Assembly: GCF_024612015.1 (NCBI RefSeq)
Contig: NZ_CP102512.1
Span: 10,726,001 to 10,790,000 of the forward strand
Source of the DNA: Streptomyces sp. CA-210063
GTDB lineage: Bacteria > Actinomycetota > Actinomycetes > Streptomycetales > Streptomycetaceae
Direction of reading: 5' to 3'
Length of the DNA: 64,000 nt
The notes beneath the pieces are model-generated. The model made no database searches. It had not been told where the DNA came from and worked only from the letters and a program-made list of their open reading frames with translations. Positions 17,212 to 24,690 of this stretch are shown piece after piece. Numbering within the stretch: the stretch's first letter is position 1; each line of letters opens with the position of its first letter. Both the position numbers and the translations under genes were made by a program.

Positions 17212-18783
17212 TCAGGAGGCTTCTCCATCGAGGCGGCTGAGGAGTCCGTCGAAGATCTGCTCGCGTGCGACCTGTCCCTTGGCAGCCGCGTCGTCTCGTT
17301 GGCGTTCGAGGGTGGGCCGGAACTCGATCGTGGTGACGAAGAAGGTGCAGGACTCGCAGATCGACTCGAAGTGGCAGTCCATCTCGACGGGGCGAGCGCA
17401 GTAGCCGTTGCCGAGCATGCGGCGGTGCATCTCCCGGCGAAGCTTGGCCATCTCCGAACCCTCGGCGTCGGCCGGCAGCTGGCGCGGGGCGTCGTAGAGC
17501 GCCTCGACCTTCTCTGAGACGGCGAAGTACTCGTCGGCGACGGTCCGGTCGGCGATCCGGGCGTAAACACGCGTCATGGACAGCGACTTGTGTCCGAGGA
17601 GGGCGGCGATTGCTTCCAGAGACATGCCCCGGTTGATCGCCTGGGTCGCCAGAGTGTGGCGGAGCTGGTGCGGGGTGACCCTGCCCAGTCCGGCCCTTTC
17701 GGCGGCCTTGCGGACCGCGGCCTCGATGCGGGAGGCGTTGACCGGGCGGCCGTGGTCGGTGAACAGCAGGTTCGAGCGCAGGCCCTCGGGCCGGTGCAGC
17801 AGCCAGTCGTCCAGCAGCGTCTTCAGCTGTGGGTGCAGGGGAACGTAGCGGTCGGTGTGCATCTTGCCGACCGGGATGCGGAGCCAGTAGGCGGAGCCGA
17901 TCTGCACGACAGCGTCGATGGTGAGGCCGAGCATCTCGCTGCGGCGCATCCCGGTGCGAGCGAGGATCTCGATGGCCAGCCGGGTGAACGGATCGGGGTC
18001 CTGGCGGGCGGCGGCGAGCAGTTTGGCGGCCGCGGCGTCGTCGAGGAATCGGGGCAGCGGTTCGTCCGCAATCGGAAAGTCGCTGTCGAACACCAGCTGG
18101 CGGGGCGGCCGGTCGGCGGCGTCCCACTCGTCCAGGCGGCGGAAGAAGCCGCGGAGTTTGCTGAGTCGATCGCGGACGGTGTGTCGGTGCAGTGAGCCGC
18201 CGCGGACGGCCGGCCGCTCCAACAGCCACTGGCGGTAGCGTTCGACATGCCGCCGCTTGAGTGCGGCGACGCAGGTGACGTTCGCGTCTTCGGCGGCGAC
18301 CAAGAGGGCGAACTCCCGCAGCGTCAGTTCGGCGTTCTTCACGGTGCCCGGCCGTAGTGTTCCGGCGATCTGCTGCAGGTAGTGGTGCATGGTGTCCGCC
18401 ATCGCGGCCGGGACACGGGCCCACTCCTGGGCCCGGATGTCGGCGTGGTCCGGGGAGCGTCGGCGTGGGAGCTGATCGGTCAACTCGCAGTGGAACAAGG
18501 TCGCTTCGAGGTTGAATAGGGCGGTCGACAGGGCCTTGACGCCGCGGTTGGGGATGCGACGGGCGGCCTCGAGCAGTAGGCGGCGTCCCTCGTCCCAGTC
18601 GCTCTGCTGCAGTTCGTGCGGCTGTCTGCCGAACAGCGCGATGAAGTAGGCCAGCAGGTTGAACTGGGTCATGGCCACGGTGTCACGAAAGCCGAGCGTG
18701 CGGGCAGTTTCCATGAACCGCAGGTGCAGTTCCGGCTCCGTGCGGGCCAGCACGATGCCCAGTCGCGGGCGCCGGGCGACTAG
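17212..18783 (-). pseudogene. Tyrosine recombinase, catalytic part (split by IS5)
   Basis: About 520 residues carry a complete catalytic domain. The first Arg is in ILARTGMRRSEML, the HxxR box is PHQLRHTLATQ, the second His is in ALLGHKSLSMTRV and the Tyr nucleophile is in RVYARIAD. A C-terminal cysteine cluster (GNGYCARPVEMDCHFESIC) probably binds zinc. The N-terminal part (19876-20053) is separated by an IS5-type element. Joining at the duplicated CTAG restores the frame (GADYL-VARRPRLGIV), so precise excision would rebuild a full recombinase. A translation start within this part might give a truncated protein. Confidence 0.85.
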
Positions 18784-18802
18784 GGCCTGTGTGACGTTGT
18801 GA

Positions 18803-19309
18803 TCAGTCAGCCTTCAGGAGGTCGTTGATCCAGATCATCGAGGCACGGAGGTGGAGGCCGGCGAGGTAGCTCTCGGGCGACTTGTCGTATCGAGTCGCGA
18901 CGCCTCGCCATGCCTTCAACTTGTTGATGAGCCGCTCGACGGTGTTCCGCTCCTTGTAAAGATCGCCGTCGTGGCATGTGGGGCGGCCGCCCCGGCTTCC
19001 CTTCTTCTTCCGGTTGGCGGCCTGGTCCTTCTTCTCCGGGATGACGGCCTTGATGTTGCGTTTGCGCAGGTAAGAGCGGATAGCGCGGGACGAGTAGGCT
19101 TTGTCCGCGGCGACAGCGTCGGGCCGGGTCCGGGGGCGGCCGACAGGCAGACGGACCCGCACCTTCTGCAACACGGGGACGAACTGCGGGCTGTCGGCGG
19201 CCTGTCCTGCGGTCAGGACGAGCGACAGCGGACGGCACTTGCGGTCCGCGGCGAGATGAACCTTGCTCGTCAGCCCACCACGGGACCTGCCGAGCAGGGC
19301 TTGGTTCAA
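18803..19309 (-). CDS. IS5-type transposase, downstream ORF
   Basis: 168 residues supply the second half of the DDE transposase: GRSRGGLTSKVHLAADRK, the second Asp in AVAADKAYSSRAIR, and the catalytic Glu in NTVERLINKLKAWR. It overlaps the upstream ORF by four bases (19306-19309). In IS427-group elements such ORF pairs are joined by programmed frameshifting, and fusion is needed here too because the first Asp is in the upstream ORF. An independent ATG start at 19309 is possible but would lack that residue. Confidence 0.8.
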   Translation of the reverse strand: MNQALLGRSRGGLTSKVHLAADRKCRPLSLVLTAGQAADSPQFVPVLQKVRVRLPVGRPRTRPDAVAADKAYSSRAIRSYLRKRNIKAVIPEKKDQAANRKKKGSRGGRPTCHDGDLYKERNTVERLINKLKAWRGVATRYDKSPESYLAGLHLRASMIWINDLLKAD

Positions 19310-19860
19310 GCGGAGCTTGCGCCGCCGCCTGACACGCCGCCGCTCTTCCCGCTCGGGGCCGTCCCTGCCGTCCTGTCCGATCTGTTCTGGCGTGCCGCCC
19401 CCTTTTGCCGGGCCCGCTCCTGCTCGGCGGCAGCTTCTTCAAGGGCGTCCATGACCTCCTTGCCGATACGCATCCCGGCGGCGTCGTGATGGGCGCGGGC
19501 AGTGGTGGAGTCCACGCTGACCAGGGACAAGTCCGTCTGTCCCCGGCGGGCGGCCTCCGCGATCACGCCTTCCAGAAGAGCGGAGAAGACCCCGGCGTCC
19601 CGCCAGACGCGAAAGCGCCCGTAGACCGTCGGCCACGGTCCGAACTCGGAGGGCATCTCGCGCCACTGGGCGCTGGACCGGAACCGCCAGATCACCCCCT
19701 CGAACTGCTCCCGCAGCCGTTCGGGGTACGGACCGTACTCGCCTATAGGGAGGTACGGCTCGATGAACTCCCATTGCTCGTCGGTGAGTTGCCTGCGTGT
19801 CACACCCAGCGTTCTACCAGGTTCTGCCCCCGCACGGGACCAGAACCCGAAATTGATCAC
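19306..19860 (-). CDS. IS5-type transposase, upstream ORF
   Basis: 184 residues beginning in the left arm of the element. The DUF4096-type start (LTDEQWEFIEPYLP, then GVIWRFRSSAQWREMP) is followed by the first catalytic Asp in LVSVDSTTARAHHDAAG. It ends in a Gly/Ser/Ala-rich tail that is probably out-of-frame sequence past the natural frameshift site. It is in the same orientation as the interrupted recombinase gene. Confidence 0.8.
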   Translation of the reverse strand: MINFGFWSRAGAEPGRTLGVTRRQLTDEQWEFIEPYLPIGEYGPYPERLREQFEGVIWRFRSSAQWREMPSEFGPWPTVYGRFRVWRDAGVFSALLEGVIAEAARRGQTDLSLVSVDSTTARAHHDAAGMRIGKEVMDALEEAAAEQERARQKGAARQNRSDRTAGTAPSGKSGGVSGGGASSA

Positions 19861-19875
19861 GACCTCACACAGGCC

Positions 19876-20053
19876 CTAGATAGTCCGCCCCCGGCTGCAT
19901 CCGGCCCGTCACCGAGAGCCAGCTGATGAACCGGTGGGTCTCATGGTTGAAGGCGAGCTGGCACTCCAGCGGCAGGCGACGGAAGCCCGTCAGGTCGGGC
20001 ACTGCGGCGAGCAGAGCACGAGCGCCCCAGCGGACCTTGTGATCGGTGTTCAT
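19876..20053 (-). pseudogene. Tyrosine recombinase, N-terminal part
   Basis: ATG 20053, preceded by an AGGGCAGGG-type ribosome site, begins MNTDHKVRWGARALLAAVPD and runs to QPGADYL at the CTAG of the IS5-type insertion. It continues in frame into the catalytic part at 18783. This identifies the true start of the recombinase gene and shows that the insertion falls about 57 residues into the protein. Confidence 0.75.
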
Positions 20054-20065
20054 ACCCTGCCCTGC

Positions 20066-20390
20066 CCGGTGAGCGACTGGCGAGCCGGCGCTTGATGGTT
20101 CGGGCCGAGAGCCCCGCCTCACCGTCTTCGAGCCGGACGACCTTCGGGCCTCGCCGCGGCTTCTTCTGAGCGGTGATGAACGCGAAGACGTCCGCAGGGA
20201 CGATGTCGGCCGGCTCCTTGGGCACCACCGAGAAGAAGACCTTCAGGTCGTAGGCGGTGGCCAGCAACGTGTTCGGCCGACAGCGTGCCGCCACGAACTC
20301 CAAGTAGTCGTCGACCAGGGCGTGCCCGAGCGATGCCGCAGGGTTCCCCGCGGCGTCGACGCGTCGTACCAACTGGGGCTGCCAGGCCAT
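20066..20390 (-). pseudogene. Second tyrosine recombinase, N-terminal remnant
   Basis: ATG 20390, with GAGGAG upstream, starts MAWQPQLVRRVDAAGNP. It continues with the SAM-like N-terminal domain of a tyrosine recombinase (DDYLEFVAARCRPNTLLA, TAYDLKVFF, SARTIKRRLAS). It then runs straight into the leader of the next recombinase gene at about 20066 with no catalytic domain. A deletion removed the rest. Two recombinases in tandem suggest a former recombinase array. Confidence 0.65.
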
Positions 20391-20460
20391 CCGAGCTCCT
20401 CGACGGGAGCGACCATCCTGGCCGGGAACACGATGTCGCGGAAGAGTTGTCACCCACATA

Positions 20461-21096
20461 ACCGCCGAAGTAGCGGAACGCGTCCACGTGGGCCAGGGTC
20501 CAGGCGTGCTGGTCCATATGTGTCACGGGGCGAACGAACATGTGCCGCGAGCAGGGCAGCACCATCACGAATGCCCAGATCCGGTGCCGCTTGCCGGTCC
20601 TGGGGTTGATCCACTGCCCCAGGAAGCCGTAGTCGATCTGGGCCTCCGAGCCCGGCTCGACCTCCTCGCGCAGCACCGTCACCTTCGACCGGGCCGCCTC
20701 CTCGGGAAGGTTCTCGTGCACCCACCGCCGCAGCGACGTGAGCGATGCCTTCAGCTTCCGCTCGTCCCGCAGCCGCTGGTGGATCGTGGTGACCGTGGTG
20801 GTCTCCAGCAACTGCTTGATGTAGTCGCGGTGCTGCTCGATTTCCGGCCAGGTCAGCTGGTTCAGCCTCCGGCTGGCAAGCTCCGGGAACCAGCTCTTGA
20901 TCAGCTTGGCCCAGTCCGCCTCGCTCATGGGCGGCCCGCCCGGGGTCATCCCGGCCGCCTCCGCCGGCGCCAGGTACTTCCTGATCGTCTTGCGGTCCAC
21001 TCCCAGCGAAGTGGCCACCTGGCTCTTCGACCGGCCCGCGTACCAGTGGACGTAGATCTCGACGATGTCGACCACGGTGAAGGTTCTCCTTGCCAT
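20461..21096 (-). pseudogene. istA: IstA transposase, N-terminal part (split gene)
   Basis: ATG 21096 begins MARRTFTVVDIVEIYVHWY. The HTH (SKSQVATSLGVDRKTIRKYL) follows, then the start of the integrase domain with the first catalytic Asp in EAQIDYGFLGQW. The sequence runs to AFRYFGG, where the recombinase element interrupts it. The remaining catalytic residues are in the 15742-16725 part, so neither half is functional. Confidence 0.85.
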
Positions 21097-21265
21097 CCGG
21101 TGTGTCCGTCGGCCTCTCGGCTCGCAGGTCGAGGGACGCCTGCGGCACCGAGATGGCCAGGACCCTCAACCCGGCACTGGCATGCCCAGGGGGAACCAGA
21201 CCGATTCGCAAGGAATAGCTATCTAAAGTCCAAACTGCTCGAAACAGGAAAACTGTGGCGCTGGG

Positions 21266-21718
21266 TCAGTAGAACCAGACGACGAGTCGTACGTTCTCCG
21301 CGCCATGGACTTCGCCGAGTATGCGCATGACGCTCCAGACCCGACCCCAGTCGCTGCCGGAGCCTGCGGCCGAGGCGCGGCTTCGTGTGCCAGAGGCGTC
21401 TGTCTCCTGCCAGTCGGCGTCGGCCAGCTCAGCCCAGGTCAGCCATGTGGTTCCGTGTACGTCGCCGGGACCGCCGTGTGCAGCGAAATCACCACGCAGC
21501 CCATCCGACGCGTCGTCCGGGAAGCCGCGGCCCTCAGCCAGGGGGCGGAAGCCAAAGGAATTGCGGATTCCGAAGAGGCAAGCGAGGCCGTCGTAGGCGT
21601 TGCCCCTGTTGAGCAGGAACAGGTCGATGGCGGCTTGCCACACGGAGTCCTCGTCGTCGGGCCCCCACAGCCGGGCTCCCGGACGGCATTCGATCATTCC
21701 ACTGACGTCGGTCGACAT
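21266..21718 (-). CDS. Hypothetical protein inside the IS21 boundaries
   Basis: 150 residues from ATG 21718. It contains DEDSVWQAAIDLFLLNRGN, LACLFGIRNSFGFRPLAEG and a C-terminal VWSVMRILGEVHGAENVRL. The clean frame and typical codon use suggest a real gene. No family is recognised. It lies between the istA start and the right terminal repeat at 21958, so it is either a passenger of this IS21 element or a later insertion into its promoter end. Confidence 0.55.
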   Translation of the reverse strand: MSTDVSGMIECRPGARLWGPDDEDSVWQAAIDLFLLNRGNAYDGLACLFGIRNSFGFRPLAEGRGFPDDASDGLRGDFAAHGGPGDVHGTTWLTWAELADADWQETDASGTRSRASAAGSGSDWGRVWSVMRILGEVHGAENVRLVVWFY

Positions 21719-21958
21719 ACTGAGATCCTGCCTGCGCGGCCCGGAAGCCGGCACCTGCATTTCCTTCCCCGTAGGCTCGCGGCCTGGTCGACGCAGCCCA
21801 TCCCAGCCGGGGGCGTCGCTACCTGGGAGTCACAACCGAGTACGCGTTCGATCGCGCACTGCCACGGTCACCGTCCTCATGGGGACTCGTGACCGCGGGG
21901 GTGGGGAATTACGCCGACACGAAAGCGCGATTCGCGGGGAATTGCACGACCGTCGACA

Positions 21959-22862
21959 GTGCTGGCCGGTCTGCCGATGCCGCGGGCCGCCGACGGGCGC
22001 CTGGTCCTGGCGGTCGACGTCAGCAACTGGCTCCGCCCCGACCAGCGCGGAGCGTCTGTTCTGTCACGTCTACGGCCGCAGCGGACGCTCCTCGGACCAG
22101 TGCGTGCCCGGCTGGCCGTACTCCTTCGTCGCCGCCCTCGAATCAGGCCGGACGTCCTGGTGCCAGCTGCTGGACGCCGTCCGTCTCGGACCCGAAGACG
22201 ACGTCGCCGAAGTGACCGCCGCCCAGGTCCGCCGTGTGGTCACGGACCTGATCGAGATGGGCCGCTGGCACTTCGGCGACCGCGACATCCTCATCGTCTT
22301 CGACGCCGGCTACGACGCCCCGCGCATGGCTCACCTCCTCGATGGCCTCTCGATCGAGGTGCTGGGACGGATGCGCTCCGACCGCGTCATGCGACGGCCG
22401 ACGCCCTCACTCAAGGAGTACGCCCTGTCCTACCCCCAGGGCGGGCGATCGCCGAAGCACGGCAAGGAGTTCCGCTTCGCCAAGCCGGAGACCTGGGGCG
22501 AGCCGGACGCGACCACGACGCAGGTCACCGACCGGTACGGAACCGCCCGAGCGATGGCCTGGGACCGCATCCACCCCCGCCTGACCACCCGCTCCGCGTG
22601 GATCGACCACACCGGCGAACTCCCCATCATCGAAGGCACGCTGATCCGCCTCCAGGTCGACCGCCTGCCCGGCGGCGGAGACCCGCTCCCGCTCTGGCTC
22701 TGATCATCCGCCACCGGCCTGAACAGCGAGGACGTCGACGTGCGCTGGCAGGCATGCCTACGGAGATTCGACCTGGAGCACACCTTCCGGCTGATGAAAC
22801 AGACTCTCGGGTGGACCCGACCGAAGCTGCGAACCCCCGAGGCCGGCGAGCACTGGACTGTT
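21959..22862 (+). pseudogene. IS701-like transposase, N-terminally truncated and mutated
   Basis: It is related to the copy at 8094-9026. It starts abruptly at the IS21 end with LAGLPMPRAADGRLVLAVDV, shifts frame near 22045 (LRPDQ to ERLFCHVYG), and continues through GWPYSFVAALESGRTSW, ILIVFDAGYDAPRMAHLL and RMRSDRVMRRPTPSLKEY. TGA at 22701-22703 replaces the Trp of PLWLW, after which family sequence resumes (RWQACLRRFDLEHTFRLMKQ with the catalytic Glu). It fades out at about 22862. It has three lesions and is certainly inactive. Confidence 0.8.
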
Positions 22863-22874
22863 TGCTATCCCCTG

Positions 22875-23435
22875 TCACGCACAGGACGACACGGGTTGCA
22901 GGTCCGTGACCTCAGTGAGCGCCATGGTGACGGTGCGGTCGTCCGCCTTGAGGGTCAAAAACCCGTAGTCGCTCTCGCTCAGAGGTCCGCAGATGGTGCC
23001 GGCCTCGGTGCTGACGCGGACGAGACTCCGCGTCGCGCTGCCCGTGCTCTCAGCCTTATCCGCTTTCACGGGCCACCAGGAAGTGGCTGCCGACAGGGCG
23101 AGCAGTGCGACGGCAGTGAAAGTCAGGGCGATTCCAGTGCGCAGGGCACGGCTCGTTCGCTGGGGGTCGGTAGGGCGGGCCGCGGTCCGGTACAGGGGCC
23201 AGGCAGCGAGGCCGACGAGGAAGATGGCGCAGCAGGCGACGGCCAGGGCGCTCAGCGCCAGCACCCCGGCCACTGCCTGGATGCCCCACGGGACTCCCGC
23301 CGGGCCGCTGTCCTTGAGTACCCCACATAGGCCGACGAAGCCGAGGACGGCCAGTTGGACGCCCTGCCAGCCCTTGGCGGTCGTCCGCAGGTCATCCGGG
23401 GCCGGTGCCTGTCCGTGCCCGGCATCGCTCGTCAT
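22875..23435 (-). CDS. Hypothetical membrane protein
   Basis: 186 residues from ATG 23435, with GGAGG eight bases upstream. Three hydrophobic segments are visible (LAVLGFVGLCGVL; VAGVLALSALAVACCAIFLV; ALTFTAVALLALSAATSWW). A short outer domain follows, ending YGFLTLKADDRTVTMALTEV and a C-terminal Cys pair region. The function is unknown. Its 3' end abuts the IS701 remnant. Confidence 0.6.
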   Translation of the reverse strand: MTSDAGHGQAPAPDDLRTTAKGWQGVQLAVLGFVGLCGVLKDSGPAGVPWGIQAVAGVLALSALAVACCAIFLVGLAAWPLYRTAARPTDPQRTSRALRTGIALTFTAVALLALSAATSWWPVKADKAESTGSATRSLVRVSTEAGTICGPLSESDYGFLTLKADDRTVTMALTEVTDLQPVSSCA

Positions 23436-23591
23436 AGCTTCGGCCTCCTCCCGGCGGGTCGATCCTCGCAGATACGCCTACCTGGACGCGGTAGCCAGCC
23501 CGGCGCGGACGTTCCAATCACCCGCCCGGCCGCACCACCAATTCCTTCGTGCCTGTTTCACATTCACATATTGATCAGAAACGCATTGAGT

Positions 23592-23783
23592 TCATTCGTG
23601 GAGGAAGAGCTCTTCGATCTTCAGGTCGAAGAGCTTGGCGAGGCGGAAGGCGAGAGGAAGGCTTGGGTCGAACTTCCCTGTCTCGATGGAGTTGATCGTT
23701 TGCCTGGACACGCCCGTACGCTGAGCCAGGTCGGCCTGCGTCCAGCCCCGTTCAGCGCGAAGGTCCGTGATGCGGTTCTTCAT
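23592..23783 (-). CDS. XRE-family regulator (small)
   Basis: A 63-residue protein from ATG 23783 that is almost entirely one helix-turn-helix: ITDLRAERGWTQADLAQRTG followed by VSRQTINSIETGKFDPSLPLA, ending IEELFLHE. This is the YgzD/HTH_3-type small regulator commonly paired with a four-helix membrane protein. Its ATG overlaps the stop of the upstream membrane-protein gene (ATGA), so the two are coupled. It probably regulates its own operon. Confidence 0.85.
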   Translation of the reverse strand: MKNRITDLRAERGWTQADLAQRTGVSRQTINSIETGKFDPSLPLAFRLAKLFDLKIEELFLHE

Positions 23784-24178
23784 CGGTATCGGATCTTGCC
23801 GACGACGAAGGCGACCACAAAGACGACTCCCATGAGCGCGGGGAGGACGGCGATGTCGACGTCGCGGGCGACGAGGCTGGCGTCGTCCGTAACGACATAG
23901 GCGAATCCGAGGATCCACCCCACGCCGAGGGTGACCGCCAGCGCATCCTGCATGATCTTCCGTTGCAGCTCATCGAGCGCGCGGAGAAAGCGCGTGAAGG
24001 CGACGATCCAGCCGATGCCGACGGCGAGATTGACGGCAACGGCGGCCCAGCCCGCCACCCGCTGTGGCGGATCCCATAGGAGTTGCGGGCCGAACTTGGC
24101 CAGGGCAAGGGTCGCCGCCCAGGCGAATGTCCAGAGCACGAGCCGAGCGCTCGCCTTGATCTCGTTATGCGCTTTCAC
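23780..24178 (-). CDS. Four-helix membrane protein partnered with the XRE regulator
   Basis: 132 residues read from GTG 24178. Four hydrophobic segments (LVLWTFAWAATLALA; AGWAAVAVNLAVGIGWIVAF; ALAVTLGVGWILGFAYVV; VLPALMGVVFVVAFVVG) surround a charged loop (FLRALDELQRKIMQD), as in DUF2178-type proteins found next to small XRE regulators. The start codon overlaps the TGA of an IS630 transposase tail (24175-24177), so the native promoter and possibly the native start were lost to an insertion. Expression may now depend on outside transcription. Confidence 0.65.
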   Translation of the reverse strand: MKAHNEIKASARLVLWTFAWAATLALAKFGPQLLWDPPQRVAGWAAVAVNLAVGIGWIVAFTRFLRALDELQRKIMQDALAVTLGVGWILGFAYVVTDDASLVARDVDIAVLPALMGVVFVVAFVVGKIRYR

Positions 24179-24321
24179 TCGTCGAGGATGTAGCGGACGT
24201 GCGGGGCTTTGAAGTAGCCGGTGACGACGTGGGGTTGGCGTTGTCGGCAGTGGAAGAACCTTCGGGTTTCGGCGGCGAGTTCGGTCTGGTTCCTGGCGCG
24301 GTGGGTGTGGGGCAGGCTGCC
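24175..24321 (-). pseudogene. IS630-family transposase, last ~48 codons
   Basis: The minus strand reads SLPHTHRARNQTELAAETRR, then FFHCRQRQPHVVTGYF and ends in VRYILDE followed by a stop. This closely matches the C-terminus of the intact transposase at 45736-46791 (RNQTELASETRRFFHRRQ and VRYVIDEW). Only the 3' end remains. Its upstream break at about 24321 is next to the CRISPR-like repeats. Confidence 0.8.
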
Positions 24322-24361
24322 GGACGATGTCGCCGTCCTGGCGGCCGCGCCCATGCGAAGG

Positions 24362-24510
24362 AACTATCCCCGCGGGTGCGGGGAACACCCGCCGTCGCGG
24401 TGGTGGGGCCCTGCAAACGGACCATCCCCGCTCTCGCGGGGATGGTCCCGCATACACGGGTACCTCAGCCTGGTCGAACGTGTGCTCCCCGCGCCTCCGG
24501 GGATGGTCCC
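24362..24510. CRISPR. Degenerate CRISPR type I-E-like array of three repeats
   Basis: Three 29-nt units lie at 24362-24390, 24421-24449 and 24482-24510, with 30- and 32-nt gaps that match type I-E spacer lengths. The first reads ...CTATCCCCGCGGGTGCGGGG..., resembling the type I-E consensus in plus orientation. The third reads GTGCTCCCCGCG...GGGGATGGTCCC, the minus orientation. The middle one is a near-perfect palindrome (GGACCATCCCCGC, TCTC, GCGGGGATGGTCC). No cas gene is in the window. This is an orphan, decaying array, possibly two opposite arrays joined. Confidence 0.6.
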
Positions 24511-24570
24511 GGCCCCCTGACCGCCACCCCGTGGTCGTCACCGCTTGGCCATCTCTACTCCCCAGCCCCT

Positions 24571-24599
24571 CCGGGAGGGCCGTACTCCGGCCCTCCCGG
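24571..24599 (-). terminator. Strong hairpin terminator after the LysR gene
   Basis: Perfect 12-bp arms CCGGGAGGGCCG (24571-24582) and CGGCCCTCCCGG (24588-24599) flank a 5-base loop. It lies 92 bases beyond the LysR stop and would stop transcription before the CRISPR-like repeats. Confidence 0.75.
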
Positions 24600-24690
24600 G
24601 ACACTCCGATGGGCGCCCGGCCGGTGAAAGCCCGTGAGCCGTCACATCCCTCGTCCCACGTCCATGTCGCATGTCACATGTCGCATGTCG

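Larger units (their letters stand above)
18784..19875 (-). mobile_element. IS5-type (IS427-like) element inserted in the recombinase gene
   Basis: A 1092-bp element with inverted repeats starting GGCCTGTGTGA at each end (left GGCCTGTGTGACGTTGTGAT, right read outward GGCCTGTGTGAGGTCGTGAT). It is flanked by the direct duplication CTAG at 18780-18783 and 19876-19879. It contains two overlapping ORFs that together encode a DDE transposase, the arrangement typical of the IS427 group. Both ORFs are open, so the element may be active. Confidence 0.85.
16726..20460 (-). mobile_element. Tyrosine-recombinase element inserted in istA
   Basis: 3.7 kb of DNA separates the two istA parts. The insert is bounded by ACC on both sides and has short similar termini: inside the left end TATGCGGGT, and inside the right end, read inward, TATGTGGGT. 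It carries an unknown plus-strand gene (16777-17178), a tyrosine recombinase (20053 down to 17212, split by an IS5-type element) and the N-terminal remnant of a second recombinase (20066-20390). Adjacent recombinases recall recombinase-array elements such as Tn554-like or RIT elements. The exact ends are estimates. Confidence 0.6.
14917..21958 (-). mobile_element. IS21-family element carrying two nested insertions
   Basis: The left end TGTCGACGACGGCGTAATTC (14917 onward) is mirrored at the right end, which reads outward from 21958 as TGTCGACGGTCGTGCAATTC. Each end has a second internal AATTCCCC copy, the multiple terminal repeats expected of IS21. Gene order inward from the left is istB, the istA C-part, a foreign 3.7-kb insert, the istA N-part and a passenger ORF. 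No matching target duplication is seen outside. The flanks are an IS5-type fragment on the left and an IS701-like fragment on the right, so the element was rearranged after insertion. Confidence 0.75.

Noticed and set aside
16853..18424. 523-residue minus-strand ORF parallel to the tyrosine recombinase
   Set aside because: Same strand but a different frame from a gene with all recombinase motifs; very high Arg content and no family signal.
24221..24627. ORFs reading through the CRISPR-like repeats
   Set aside because: Their translations contain repeated LSPRVRG / LSRGW-like pieces caused by the repeats themselves, not a protein.
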